DNA of 64,000 nt from JAHJHG01 sp964463425. Its GTDB lineage: Bacteria; Patescibacteriota; Microgenomatia; UBA8517. Below the pieces are notes generated by a model. That model was not told the origin of the DNA. It searched no databases and saw nothing but the letters and a program-made list of their open reading frames with translations. Numbering within the stretch: the stretch's first letter is position 1; every line of letters begins with the position of its first letter. The stretch is from assembly GCA_964463425.1 (NCBI GenBank), contig CAYXBV010000001.1, positions 55,652-119,651 of the forward strand, in the 5' to 3' direction. Below are positions 26,206 through 33,675 of the stretch, piece after piece. Made by a program: the position numbers and the translations under genes.

Positions 26206-26772
26206 TTACTTGTCGGTCACTCTCTCTACATACTCACCGTTCCTTGTGTCTACTCTTATCTTATCGCCCGTTTTTATAAATAACGGAACTCTGAGTTGTA
26301 TGTCATTTTCCAAAATCGCCGGTTTATATAAATTAGTCGCGGAATTGCCTTTTACTCCAGGGGCTGTTTCTTTTATCGTTAGGGTTACTTTAGGAGAGAT
26401 TTCAATTGATAGTGGTTTATCGTCCCAAAACAGGATGTCTGCATTTTCACCTTCCTTAATGTATGGAAGTTCTTCCTTGGCTATACTGATGGGGATTTCA
26501 ACTTGGCCAAAAGTTTTTGGATCCATAAATACCGCGTTACCGCCTTCTTGATAAAGATACTGCATACTTCTTTTTTGTGTATTTATATTTTCAACTTTTG
26601 CCGCTGAATTAATTGTCTTTTCAATCTGATTTCCAGTCTCAAGATTACGTATGACCAACTTGACCAACCCCCCACCTCTACCAATCTTTTGATGAGTATA
26701 TTTAATAACCTTAAATGGCTTTCCATTCATAAGAAAAGCGATCCCGTTTTTTAAATTTGTTGCTTCAATCAT
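26206..26772 (-). CDS. efp: translation elongation factor P
   Basis: EF-P (188 aa) binds the ribosome between P and E sites and relieves stalling at polyproline. Three beta-barrel domains are full length. The tip loop reads KIGRGGG, so Arg32 stands where E. coli has the lysylated Lys34; Arg tips occur in EF-Ps modified by EarP rhamnosylation, but no earP is seen here. On the minus strand GATAAT (26780-26785) ends 7 nt before the ATG, so the mRNA is probably leaderless. Confidence 0.95.
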   Translation of the reverse strand: MIEATNLKNGIAFLMNGKPFKVIKYTHQKIGRGGGLVKLVIRNLETGNQIEKTINSAAKVENINTQKRSMQYLYQEGGNAVFMDPKTFGQVEIPISIAKEELPYIKEGENADILFWDDKPLSIEISPKVTLTIKETAPGVKGNSATNLYKPAILENDIQLRVPLFIKTGDKIRVDTRNGEYVERVTDK

Positions 26773-26894
26773 TTTATTAATTATCCAGAGGTTATTTTAT
26801 CTTTAATAAGGTCCTAAAACAAGGCCATTTCCTTTGAATAAAAGCAATTATTTGATAAAATATACTACTCACGAATTATTAAATCACTTCTTAT

Positions 26895-26980
26895 GCCGAG
26901 GTGGCGGAATTGGCAGACGCGCGAGACTCAAAATCTCGTGGTATGAAAGTACCGTGTGGGTTCGACTCCCACCTTCGGCA
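26895..26980 (+). tRNA. tRNA-Leu (CAA)
   Basis: A type II tRNA with 7-bp acceptor stem GCCGAGG/CTTCGGC, anticodon loop CTCAAAA between CGAGA and TCTCG, a variable arm and a T-loop TTCGACT. The 3' CCA is not encoded. Confidence 0.95.
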
Positions 26981-27018
26981 CACAGAACTTATTGATTTTC
27001 CTCAGTGTAAACACGTTG

Positions 27019-28341
27019 TTATGCAGGCCTTTTCATTTCTCGCCCGTAAAACTTGATTCTATCGCCCCTGAAAAATAGCTTGATAGATTTGAGCGGACCA
27101 TTTCGATGCTTAGCAATGTCTAGAACAATATTTTCTGGCTTATCGTCGTCTTCTTTCCATAAAAACATCACGACGTCGGCATCCTGCTCAATGCTTCCAG
27201 ACTCTCTTAAATCGGCCAGCTGAGGCCTCTTGTCACCTCTGTGTTCAACCGCCCGAGAAAGTTGAGACAGAGCCAGCACAGGAAGTTTTAATTCTCTTGC
27301 TAAATTTTTCAAACCCTGAGATATTTCAGAAACCTCTTGAACTCTGTTTTCTAGTTGTCTGCTACGAGCAAGCTGAAGATAATCAACAACTAACATATCA
27401 ACTCCTTTTTCAACCTGCAATCTTCTTGCCTTAGTTCTCATTTCAAGAATCGATAAAGCCGGTGTATCGTCTATATATAGTGGTGCTTCAGCCAGTTCCC
27501 CCATTGCGTTTGATAGTTTCGTAAAATCACTTTCTGAAAGCTTCCCTGTTTTTAATCTCCAAGCATCAATATCAGCTTGCGTAACCAAAAGTCTATCAAC
27601 CAACTCTTCTCGGCTCATCTCAAGAGAAAAAAATCCTACTGGACGATCATGTTTAACAGCCAGGTTTTGAGCGATGTTCAATGCCAAAGAAGTTTTTCCC
27701 ATACCAGGCCTTGCCGCTAACACTATAAGGTTAGATCTTTGCATTCCAGCTAAAGTATCGTCCAAGTCTTTAAAACCCGTTGGCACTCCTCGCAGCCCTT
27801 CGGCTTGCTTATGAAGTTCATCTAATCTATCAAAGCTCTCTGTTAAGGCATCTCTAACAGAAGTAAATGCTTGAGTTAAATGTCTTTGAGTAAGTGCAAA
27901 TACGGCAGACTCTGCTTTATCTAATAACTCATTGGCTGCTAAGCTGTCATCCATTGAGAAATCGACCAATTTTGTTGCCGCCACCATGAGTGATCTTTTT
28001 GTTGCAGCATCTTTAACTATTTTTCCATAATGCTCTACGTGTGCTGCTGTCGGTACCTTGTTGGCTATCTCTGCTAAATAACTTGCCCCACCAATCTTTT
28101 TTAAAGTTTTTTTCTTTTTTAATCTTTCTGCAACAGTTAAAACATCTATTGGAATTCGCTCTTCATACAAATCAATACAACTATCGAAAATTGCTTTGTG
28201 TCGTTCGTCATAAAAATCTTCTGAGGCCAAAAATTCAGCAACCGCGATAATAGCGTCTTTGTCTAACAGTAAAGCTCCAAGAACCGACTCTTCGGCTTCA
28301 TTTGAATGTGGAGGAATTCTGACTTTTAATTGATCTGCCAT
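27019..28341 (-). CDS. dnaB: replicative DNA helicase DnaB
   Basis: The hexameric 5'-3' helicase of the replisome (440 aa). The N-terminal primase-interacting domain (about 8-110) begins PPHSNEAEESVLGALL; the RecA-like domain has Walker A ARPGMGKTSLA near 211 and Walker B VVDYLQL near 320, then LSQLSR and ESGSIEQDAD. No intein. On the minus strand TTTACT and TACAAA are 17 bp apart and the -10 ends 6 nt before the ATG. Confidence 0.97.
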   Translation of the reverse strand: MADQLKVRIPPHSNEAEESVLGALLLDKDAIIAVAEFLASEDFYDERHKAIFDSCIDLYEERIPIDVLTVAERLKKKKTLKKIGGASYLAEIANKVPTAAHVEHYGKIVKDAATKRSLMVAATKLVDFSMDDSLAANELLDKAESAVFALTQRHLTQAFTSVRDALTESFDRLDELHKQAEGLRGVPTGFKDLDDTLAGMQRSNLIVLAARPGMGKTSLALNIAQNLAVKHDRPVGFFSLEMSREELVDRLLVTQADIDAWRLKTGKLSESDFTKLSNAMGELAEAPLYIDDTPALSILEMRTKARRLQVEKGVDMLVVDYLQLARSRQLENRVQEVSEISQGLKNLARELKLPVLALSQLSRAVEHRGDKRPQLADLRESGSIEQDADVVMFLWKEDDDKPENIVLDIAKHRNGPLKSIKLFFRGDRIKFYGREMKRPA

Positions 28342-28347
28342 AGTTGG

Positions 28348-28376
28348 TTTGTAACAAAAAAAATACGATTAGTAAA
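28348..28376 (-). promoter_or_regulatory. dnaB promoter, leaderless
   Basis: TTTACT (28371-28376), 17 bp, TACAAA (28348-28353), then 6 nt to the dnaB ATG at 28341. No Shine-Dalgarno is possible in such a leader. Confidence 0.5.
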
Positions 28377-28395
28377 GTTTGTTTCCGGGCAGATG

Positions 28396-29046
28396 CTATT
28401 GCTTGCTCTCTAATAATACAACTTTCTGTTCTTCTTCTAATACGCTACTTGATATTGTTAGTTTCTTTAATTTCTCAACCGGCAAGCTTATCTGTGTCAA
28501 AAATGGCTCTACCGAAGCCAGTTTTGCAAATGTTGTTGGGTTTAATTTAGGAACCATATAATGCATAGGAATAACAATTTTGGGTTCAATCATACGGGAT
28601 ATCTCAGTTGCCTTAACCGCATCAATTGTATACTCTCCCCCAACAGGAACCATTAAAACATCTACGCTCCCAACCTTTTCAATAAATTTTTCTGAAAGCT
28701 TATGTCCTAAATCTCCCAAATGAACAATTCTTAACTTGTCCATTTCAATTACATATATTGTGTTCTTTCCTCTTTTCGCTCCTTTTTGATTGTCATGAAA
28801 AGAAGCTATACCAATAATAGATACTCCGTTAATCTCATATTCTCCTGGTCCAGAAATTACTTTTTTGACATCTTTAACTAACTCCACCCTATTGTGGTCT
28901 TTATGCTTATGCGAAATAGTAACAATATCTGCAGAAACTTTTGGAAAAGGAAAGCCAACTGATTTGGGGTCAAACGGATCAATAACAACACTGGATGTCT
29001 TACCCTTTAAGCGAAATGAAGAATGTCCTAAATATGTTATATCCAT
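28396..29046 (-). CDS. MBL-fold metal-dependent hydrolase (UlaG-like)
   Basis: A 216-aa metallo-beta-lactamase-fold protein. The metal motif is SHKHKDHN (about 45-52), with further ligands in ISGPGEYEI, VHLGDLGH and PKIVIPMHY. It resembles the UlaG/YtnP-like group of predicted Zn hydrolases. The substrate cannot be inferred. Confidence 0.85.
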   Translation of the reverse strand: MDITYLGHSSFRLKGKTSSVVIDPFDPKSVGFPFPKVSADIVTISHKHKDHNRVELVKDVKKVISGPGEYEINGVSIIGIASFHDNQKGAKRGKNTIYVIEMDKLRIVHLGDLGHKLSEKFIEKVGSVDVLMVPVGGEYTIDAVKATEISRMIEPKIVIPMHYMVPKLNPTTFAKLASVEPFLTQISLPVEKLKKLTISSSVLEEEQKVVLLESKQ

Positions 29047-29099
29047 TGTTTAAAAAATATTTTTAGCCTATCAAGGCATACTATCAAACCCCTAACGGC

Positions 29100-29128
29100 T
29101 TGACAACAATTAATTGTTGAAATATATT
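29100..29128 (+). promoter_or_regulatory. promoter with perfect 16-bp palindrome in the -35/spacer
   Basis: TTGACA (29100-29105), 17 bp, TATATT (29123-29128), a near-consensus promoter for the gene at 29172. The spacer holds CAACAATTAATTGTTG (29104-29119), a perfect palindrome that looks like a repressor operator. At +1 a stem GCCT/AGGC (29136-29139, 29148-29151) follows. Confidence 0.7.
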
Positions 29129-29171
29129 AGTCACAGCCTATCAATAAAGGCCATTTTGTATTGTTTGCTAT

Positions 29172-29609
29172 ATGCGTAAAGAAATACTATTTGCCATTCT
29201 CGCAGGAATAACCTTTGGGCTAATCATTGCCTTCGGGGTATGGAGAGCCAATATTGCCTTGAGACCTGAGGGGGCAAACACAACAGAAGACGGCACCGCT
29301 TCAGAAATAGTTCCAGCAGATTTTGGAATAACAATTGCCAAGCCCGAAAACTACCAAGTCATCACATCTTCCCCAACTGTTCTTACCGGTATTACTAAGC
29401 CAAACGTACTGCTAGTAACTTCAACTGAAAACGAAGATTATGTTGTAAAGACAAACGGCGATGGTGAATTTGAAGTTGAAATTGATGTTGTCGGTGGAAT
29501 AAATGAAGTTATCTTAACAGCCTTTGACACAGATGGGACAGAAACAGAAGAAAGACTAACCCTTATATACTCATCTGAACTTACAAAGCAAGAGGAGGAA
29601 GAAAACTAA
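29172..29609 (+). CDS. exported protein with Ig-like domain, unknown
   Basis: A 145-aa protein with an N-terminal anchor (about 5-25) and an extracellular domain starting near 50 that reads as a bacterial Ig/glucodextranase-B fold: ITIAKPENYQVITSSPTVLTG-type opening (shortened), then YVVKTNGDGEFEVEIDV and NEVILTAFDTDGTE. Such domains act as spacers on surface proteins. The stop overlaps the next start by one base. Confidence 0.65.
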   Translation: MRKEILFAILAGITFGLIIAFGVWRANIALRPEGANTTEDGTASEIVPADFGITIAKPENYQVITSSPTVLTGITKPNVLLVTSTENEDYVVKTNGDGEFEVEIDVVGGINEVILTAFDTDGTETEERLTLIYSSELTKQEEEEN

Positions 29610-30259
29610 TGAAAAAAATACTTATATTTTTGTCATTATTAATATTAATTACCACGACTGCTTATGTTGCCTTAGCCCAAGAAACATCTACAGAAGAAGC
29701 AAACTCAGTTAGAGATACCGTTCAAAAGAAAGTCGAAGAAGCAAGAACCGTTCCTTTTGCCTATATTGGCACTGTTACCGACATAGCTGAACAAACAATA
29801 CAAATTAACAAATTTATCTTTAGTAGCACTAACGAGGATGCTGGAGAGATCCAACAAATTTCAGTTGATGAAGAAAATACGGATTTTGTAAAAATAACCA
29901 AAAACACAACTGTGGTGAATTTTTCAGATTTAGCCATTGGTGATTTTGTTATTGCCATGGGATACAGAAATGGCAATAGTGTTCTAGAAGGATCTCGAAT
30001 ACTGATTACTACCGCTCCTGAACCCACCACTCGAAAAGCTGTCTTTGGTGAACCGACTGAAATAGGCAAGAAAACACTAACTATAACTGCATTATCAGGC
30101 AAAGAATGGGAAGTTGAATTCGGCTCAAAATGGGTTGGCCCCGAACTTGATAACATTCAAGATGAAGATAAAATAATTGTTGTAGGTACAACTGAGGGCA
30201 ATACACTCAGTGCCAGATTTATACACATAATTACTCCAGCAGTAGAAACAACTCAATAA
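29609..30259 (+). CDS. secreted protein, DUF5666-like beta domains
   Basis: A 216-aa protein with a typical signal peptide (KK, hydrophobic core to about residue 22, cleavage after ALA). Two repeats of a small beta fold are visible (about 50-130 and 140-210): FAYIGTVTDI...IQINKF and KAVFGEPTEIGKKTLTI. This resembles DUF5666/OB-like surface proteins. It is translated coupled to the preceding gene, so both belong to one surface-exposed unit. Confidence 0.65.
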   Translation: MKKILIFLSLLILITTTAYVALAQETSTEEANSVRDTVQKKVEEARTVPFAYIGTVTDIAEQTIQINKFIFSSTNEDAGEIQQISVDEENTDFVKITKNTTVVNFSDLAIGDFVIAMGYRNGNSVLEGSRILITTAPEPTTRKAVFGEPTEIGKKTLTITALSGKEWEVEFGSKWVGPELDNIQDEDKIIVVGTTEGNTLSARFIHIITPAVETTQ

Positions 30260-30260
30260 T

Positions 30261-30289
30261 TTGACTACACGATTTCACTAAAGTATCAT
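30261..30289 (+). promoter_or_regulatory. hisS promoter
   Basis: TTGACT (30261-30266), 17 bp, TATCAT (30284-30289), predicted +1 near 30296. The leader peptide ATG is at 30299, so the leader ORF is nearly leaderless. Confidence 0.75.
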
Positions 30290-30298
30290 ACCCTCATT

Positions 30299-30346
30299 AT
30301 GAGAAAGCAATCTAACATGCAATTACATTTTCACCCATCAGCCTGA
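30299..30346 (+). CDS. hisS leader peptide (15 aa)
   Basis: ATG at 30299 opens a 15-codon frame, MRKQSNMQLHFHPSA, ending in TGA at 30344-30346. Codons 10 (CAT) and 12 (CAC) are His. The second His codon starts attenuator segment 1. It begins about 3 nt after the predicted +1; an internal ATG at 30317 would give a 9-codon version with the same His codons. The role is inferred from position and pairing, not from similarity. Confidence 0.6.
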   Translation: MRKQSNMQLHFHPSA

Positions 30347-30398
30347 AGTTGGGTGGTAATTTGCGTGGTTAACTTACCAGCCAACAGGCTGGTTTTTT
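30332..30398 (+). promoter_or_regulatory. candidate ribosome-dependent transcription attenuator of hisS
   Basis: Segment 1 CACCCA (30332-30337) pairs with segment 2 TGGGTG (30350-30355). Segment 2 extended, GTTGGGTGGTAA (30348-30359), pairs with segment 3 TTACCAGCCAAC (30374-30385) over 12 positions with one G-G mismatch. Segment 3 ACCAGCC (30376-30382) pairs with segment 4 GGCTGGT (30387-30393), followed by T6. The pairings exclude each other in the classical 1:2/2:3/3:4 order. A ribosome stalled at the His codons would cover segment 1, free segment 2 for 2:3 pairing and let hisS be transcribed. Confidence 0.7.
30376..30398 (+). terminator. attenuator terminator upstream of hisS
   Basis: ACCAGCC-AACA-GGCTGGT with the T-run 30393-30398, a 7-bp GC-rich stem inside the hisS leader, 19 nt before the hisS ATG. 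Confidence 0.85.
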
Positions 30399-30416
30399 AG
30401 TGGAGAAACAGATAAC

Positions 30417-31676
30417 ATGATAAATAACATGGGAAATACAAATAATTCAAAAATGCAGACTCTAAAAGGGTTTAGAGATTTTTTGCCTAAGAAAATGGCT
30501 ATCAGGCAAGAAGTTGCAAATCGTCTCAAAACCGTCTTTGAGAAATACGGGTTTGCAGAACTTCAAACACCTTCCTTGGAATATCAAGAGGTTCTTCGCG
30601 GCAAGTACGGGGAAGCAGCTGAGAAATTAATGTATCTATTTGAAGACCCAGGCGGAAGGGGTGTTGGGTTACGTTATGACTTAACCGTTCCCCTAGCACG
30701 CGTAATTGCGTCAAATCAAAACTTGCCTAAACCATTCAAAAGATACCAAATACAGCCAGCTTGGCGAGCAGAAAAACCACAAAAGGGACGATATCGAGAA
30801 TTTACTCAGTGCGACATAGACATTGTAGGCTCGGATTCGCCCATGGCTGACGCAGAAATTCTAGCTATTACTTCCGATGTTTTAAAGGCGCTTGAATTCT
30901 CATCCTTTAGAATTAAGGTTAATAGTCGACAAGTCCTTTTCTCTTCAATGAAAAAGGTCGGACTACCAGAAGAAAAATGGGCCACCGTTATTCAATCAAT
31001 CGATAAGTTGGATAAAAAGGGGCAAGAGGGTGTTGAAAAAGAACTCTCTGAAAAGGGACTGACAGAAAAAGAAGTAACTGCTGTACTAACTGAAATCCAG
31101 GGAGCAAAACCCAACGATTTTCTGAAAGAGGTAATTAAAAACGCAGAGAAAATGGGAGCTAAAAATATTGAATTTTCGCCGACGCTTTCCAGAGGTTTAG
31201 ATTATTACACTGGTCCTATTTTTGAAACAGTCGTCGACAAACCTAAAATCGGATCAATTACTGGTGGAGGTAGATATGATGAATTACTAAGCACTCTGGG
31301 CGGACCAGACTTGCCAGCCACCGGCACATCGTTTGGACTCGACAGACTGGCCGATGTTATTGAAGAACTAGATTTATGGCCAAACATTGCGGAAACTCCC
31401 ACGGCTGTTTTGGTAACCATTTTTGCACCCGAATTATTAGACGAGTCACTTAAGATTGCAAACATGCTTCGAGAGGAAGACATTAACACCGAAGTCTATC
31501 TCAATAGTAGTGCCAAGCTCGACAAGCAACTGAAATATGCCGATCGAAAAAATATTCCCTGGGTAATTATTATTGGTCCCGAGGAAATTAAGACTGACAA
31601 AGCAGTTCTTAAAAACCTAGCCAACAGGGAACAAAAAACTATTTCTATTAATAATCTTACCAACGAACTACGATGA
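30417..31676 (+). CDS. hisS: histidine--tRNA ligase
   Basis: A class II aminoacyl-tRNA synthetase (419 aa). Motif 2 is seen around FKRYQIQPAWRAEKPQKGRYREFTQ (shortened: RAEKPQKGRYREF), the His-specific motif is LSRGLDYYTGPIF near 261, and motif 3 is GTSFGLDRL near 302. A C-terminal anticodon-binding domain closes the protein. Two starts, ATG at 30417 and 30429, are possible; GGAG at 30402-30405 is a weak SD. It is preceded by the candidate His attenuator and overlaps the next gene by 4 bp. It ends in TGA. Confidence 0.97.
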   Translation: MINNMGNTNNSKMQTLKGFRDFLPKKMAIRQEVANRLKTVFEKYGFAELQTPSLEYQEVLRGKYGEAAEKLMYLFEDPGGRGVGLRYDLTVPLARVIASNQNLPKPFKRYQIQPAWRAEKPQKGRYREFTQCDIDIVGSDSPMADAEILAITSDVLKALEFSSFRIKVNSRQVLFSSMKKVGLPEEKWATVIQSIDKLDKKGQEGVEKELSEKGLTEKEVTAVLTEIQGAKPNDFLKEVIKNAEKMGAKNIEFSPTLSRGLDYYTGPIFETVVDKPKIGSITGGGRYDELLSTLGGPDLPATGTSFGLDRLADVIEELDLWPNIAETPTAVLVTIFAPELLDESLKIANMLREEDINTEVYLNSSAKLDKQLKYADRKNIPWVIIIGPEEIKTDKAVLKNLANREQKTISINNLTNELR

Positions 31677-32587
31677 ATCCTCATCGGCTACGAGCCTATA
31701 TCTATTTAATAGTTGTTGCCGCGATATGGGGTATCGCTGGCCCAATTATTAAATTCACCCTACCTAGTCTTCCCCCTCTCATATTTCTTACTTATCGGTT
31801 TCTACTTTCAACAGTTACTTTCTTGCCTATTGCTTTATTAAAAAAAGCCAAAAGACCAGCCAAAGCTAAAGACTTTATTACCTTAACCATAATCGCCCTG
31901 CTAGGTTCTAGCATCAATCTTAGTTTTATTTTCTACGGATATAGTTTCACCACTGCTCTTGATGCCTCACTGCTTTCAGCCACGGGTCCTATATTTGTCG
32001 TAACCGCCAGCGCATTATTTTTAAAAGAAAGAGTTACCAAAAAAGAAAAGATTGGCATCCTTATCGCTTTTCTTGGCACATTAGCAATTGTATTTCAACC
32101 CATTGCTGGAAACAAAGCCCTTGTCTATGAAAACATTTTTGGCAATTTTCTAATTATCGCCTCAAAACTAACCTGGGTTTTATATATTCTTCTTACCAAA
32201 TCTGCTCTAAAAAGAAAATTTGATCCTCTTTATATGACGATGTACACGTTCTTTGTGGGTTTTGTAACTCTACTTCCCTTAGCCATTATTCAGGCAGGAT
32301 CGTTTTTTAAATTGGCCACATTAATTATCAAAACCCCTATACAAGCACACCTGGGCGTCGTCTATATGGCCTTATTGTCAGGCTCACTGGCCTACTTTCT
32401 TTACCAAAAGGCTCAAAAAACTATTGAGGCCTCAGAGGCAACTCTCTTTATGTATCTTAGTCCCCTTTTCGCCGTCCCCTTAGCCGTGTTCTGGCTTGGT
32501 GAAGAAATTACCTCTTTTTATCTTATCGGAGCAGCTATAGTAACTACAGGTGTAATAATTGCCGGACACAAAAGAAGAACAAAATAG
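31673..32587 (+). CDS. DMT-superfamily (EamA) permease
   Basis: A 304-aa ten-helix transporter made of two EamA repeats, with the usual start AAIWGIAGPIIKF and a second-repeat SLAYFLYQKAQKTIEASEAT segment (shortened). The substrate is unknown; family members export amino acids, nucleosides or metabolites. It is coupled to hisS by an ATGA overlap, so it would be under the same His-dependent control; a histidine or amino acid substrate is a guess only. Confidence 0.85.
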   Translation: MNPHRLRAYIYLIVVAAIWGIAGPIIKFTLPSLPPLIFLTYRFLLSTVTFLPIALLKKAKRPAKAKDFITLTIIALLGSSINLSFIFYGYSFTTALDASLLSATGPIFVVTASALFLKERVTKKEKIGILIAFLGTLAIVFQPIAGNKALVYENIFGNFLIIASKLTWVLYILLTKSALKRKFDPLYMTMYTFFVGFVTLLPLAIIQAGSFFKLATLIIKTPIQAHLGVVYMALLSGSLAYFLYQKAQKTIEASEATLFMYLSPLFAVPLAVFWLGEEITSFYLIGAAIVTTGVIIAGHKRRTK

Positions 32588-32588
32588 A

Positions 32589-32617
32589 TTGATTATCTCA
32601 GCCTCACTTGCTATAAT
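32589..32617 (+). promoter_or_regulatory. promoter of rpmE-prfA
   Basis: TTGATT (32589-32594), 17 bp, TATAAT (32612-32617), about 19 nt of leader and no Shine-Dalgarno before the rpmE ATG. Confidence 0.7.
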
Positions 32618-32642
32618 TTACACCTAAGAAATAGAAAATCAT

Positions 32643-32957
32643 ATGAAAGCTAAAATACATCCCAAATGGTATAAGGACGCAAAAGTAACTTGCGCATGCG
32701 GTAATACCTTTACTGTGGGTGCCACTGTGCCAGAAATTAAGGTCGAGGTTTGCTCAGAGTGTCATCCTTTTTATACTGGCCAAATGAAGTTTGTCGACAC
32801 AGCTGGACGTGTAGATGCCTTTAGATCTAAGCAAGCAAAAGCAAAAAAGAAAGTATATTCTAAAACTGAGAAGAGACGACTTAAAAAACTAAAGAGAATT
32901 AAAGAAGAAGAAAATAAGCCAAAATCTTTGGCAGAACTTCGTAAGAAAAAAAAATAA
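32643..32957 (+). CDS. rpmE: 50S ribosomal protein L31 (bL31) with long basic tail
   Basis: bL31 bridges the ribosomal subunits. Residues 1-67 match the zinc-type L31: CACG near 18-21, CSECHPFYTG near 37 and the GRVDAFRSK block. Four Cys make it the C+ form. A Lys/Arg/Glu-rich tail of about 35 residues follows the normal end, making it 104 aa instead of about 70. prfA follows after 18 bp, a common pairing. Confidence 0.93.
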   Translation: MKAKIHPKWYKDAKVTCACGNTFTVGATVPEIKVEVCSECHPFYTGQMKFVDTAGRVDAFRSKQAKAKKKVYSKTEKRRLKKLKRIKEEENKPKSLAELRKKKK

Positions 32958-32975
32958 AGAAACCTCATTCATAAC

Positions 32976-33671
32976 ATGAATAGTCAAAACGAAAAAGCAT
33001 ATATCGAAATCAGGTCTGCTGCTGGCGGAGATGAGGCAAAAATTTGGGCAAGTGACCTAATCAGAATGTATACCCGTTTTGCTACTAAAAACAATTGGAA
33101 GATAAGCAATATTGCTGAGAATACTATACAAATCACTGGACCAAATGTTTTTAAGCTACTAGAAAATGAGTCTGGTGTACACAGGGTTCAGCGGGTACCA
33201 ACAACCGAAAGGCGAGGAAGAATTCATACATCAACGGCAACTGTGGCTGTTCTACCTGAAATTAAAAAGGGTGAAATTGAAGTTGATCCACGAGATCTCG
33301 AAGTTCAATTCTATCGTTCTGGTGGTCATGGAGGCCAAAATGTTAACAAGGTGTCAACAGCCGTTCGATTAACCCACAAGCCAACTGGAATTGTTATTTC
33401 TTGTCAACAAGAAAGAACACAACTCCAAAATCGTGAAATTGCAACCGATCTTTTGAAAGCCAAACTTTGGGAAAAATTAGAAGCCGAAAAAGAAAAAACC
33501 GTTGCTGGATATAGAAGCGCTATTGGCCGCGGAATGAGATCTGAAAAAATTAGAACATACAACTACCCCCAAAACAGGGTTACGGATCATCGAATTAAAA
33601 AATCTTGGGGCAATTTAGATGCAGTTGTTAATGGTGATCTTAAAAAGATAGTTAATTTCGTAAAAAAATAA
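32976..33671 (+). CDS. prfA: peptide chain release factor 1, lacking domain 1
   Basis: RF1 recognises UAA/UAG and releases the peptide. Only 231 aa are encoded, against about 360 in most bacteria: it begins at EIRSAAGGDEA, equivalent to about residue 118 of E. coli RF1. The decoding tripeptide PTT (75-77, usual PxT) and GGQ (119-121) are intact, as is the RF1 tail IRTYNYPQNRVTDHRI. An in-frame upstream stop next to rpmE rules out a longer reading frame. The missing domain 1 is the RF3/PrmC-facing helical domain. Confidence 0.92.
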   Translation: MNSQNEKAYIEIRSAAGGDEAKIWASDLIRMYTRFATKNNWKISNIAENTIQITGPNVFKLLENESGVHRVQRVPTTERRGRIHTSTATVAVLPEIKKGEIEVDPRDLEVQFYRSGGHGGQNVNKVSTAVRLTHKPTGIVISCQQERTQLQNREIATDLLKAKLWEKLEAEKEKTVAGYRSAIGRGMRSEKIRTYNYPQNRVTDHRIKKSWGNLDAVVNGDLKKIVNFVKK

Positions 33672-33675
33672 TCCC

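Noticed and set aside
30348..30398. T-box riboswitch before hisS (GGGTGG followed by a terminator)
   Set aside because: The full T-box core (GGTGGNACCGCG) is not matched, and the leader is too short for a stem I with specifier loop; the leader-peptide model explains the segments better.
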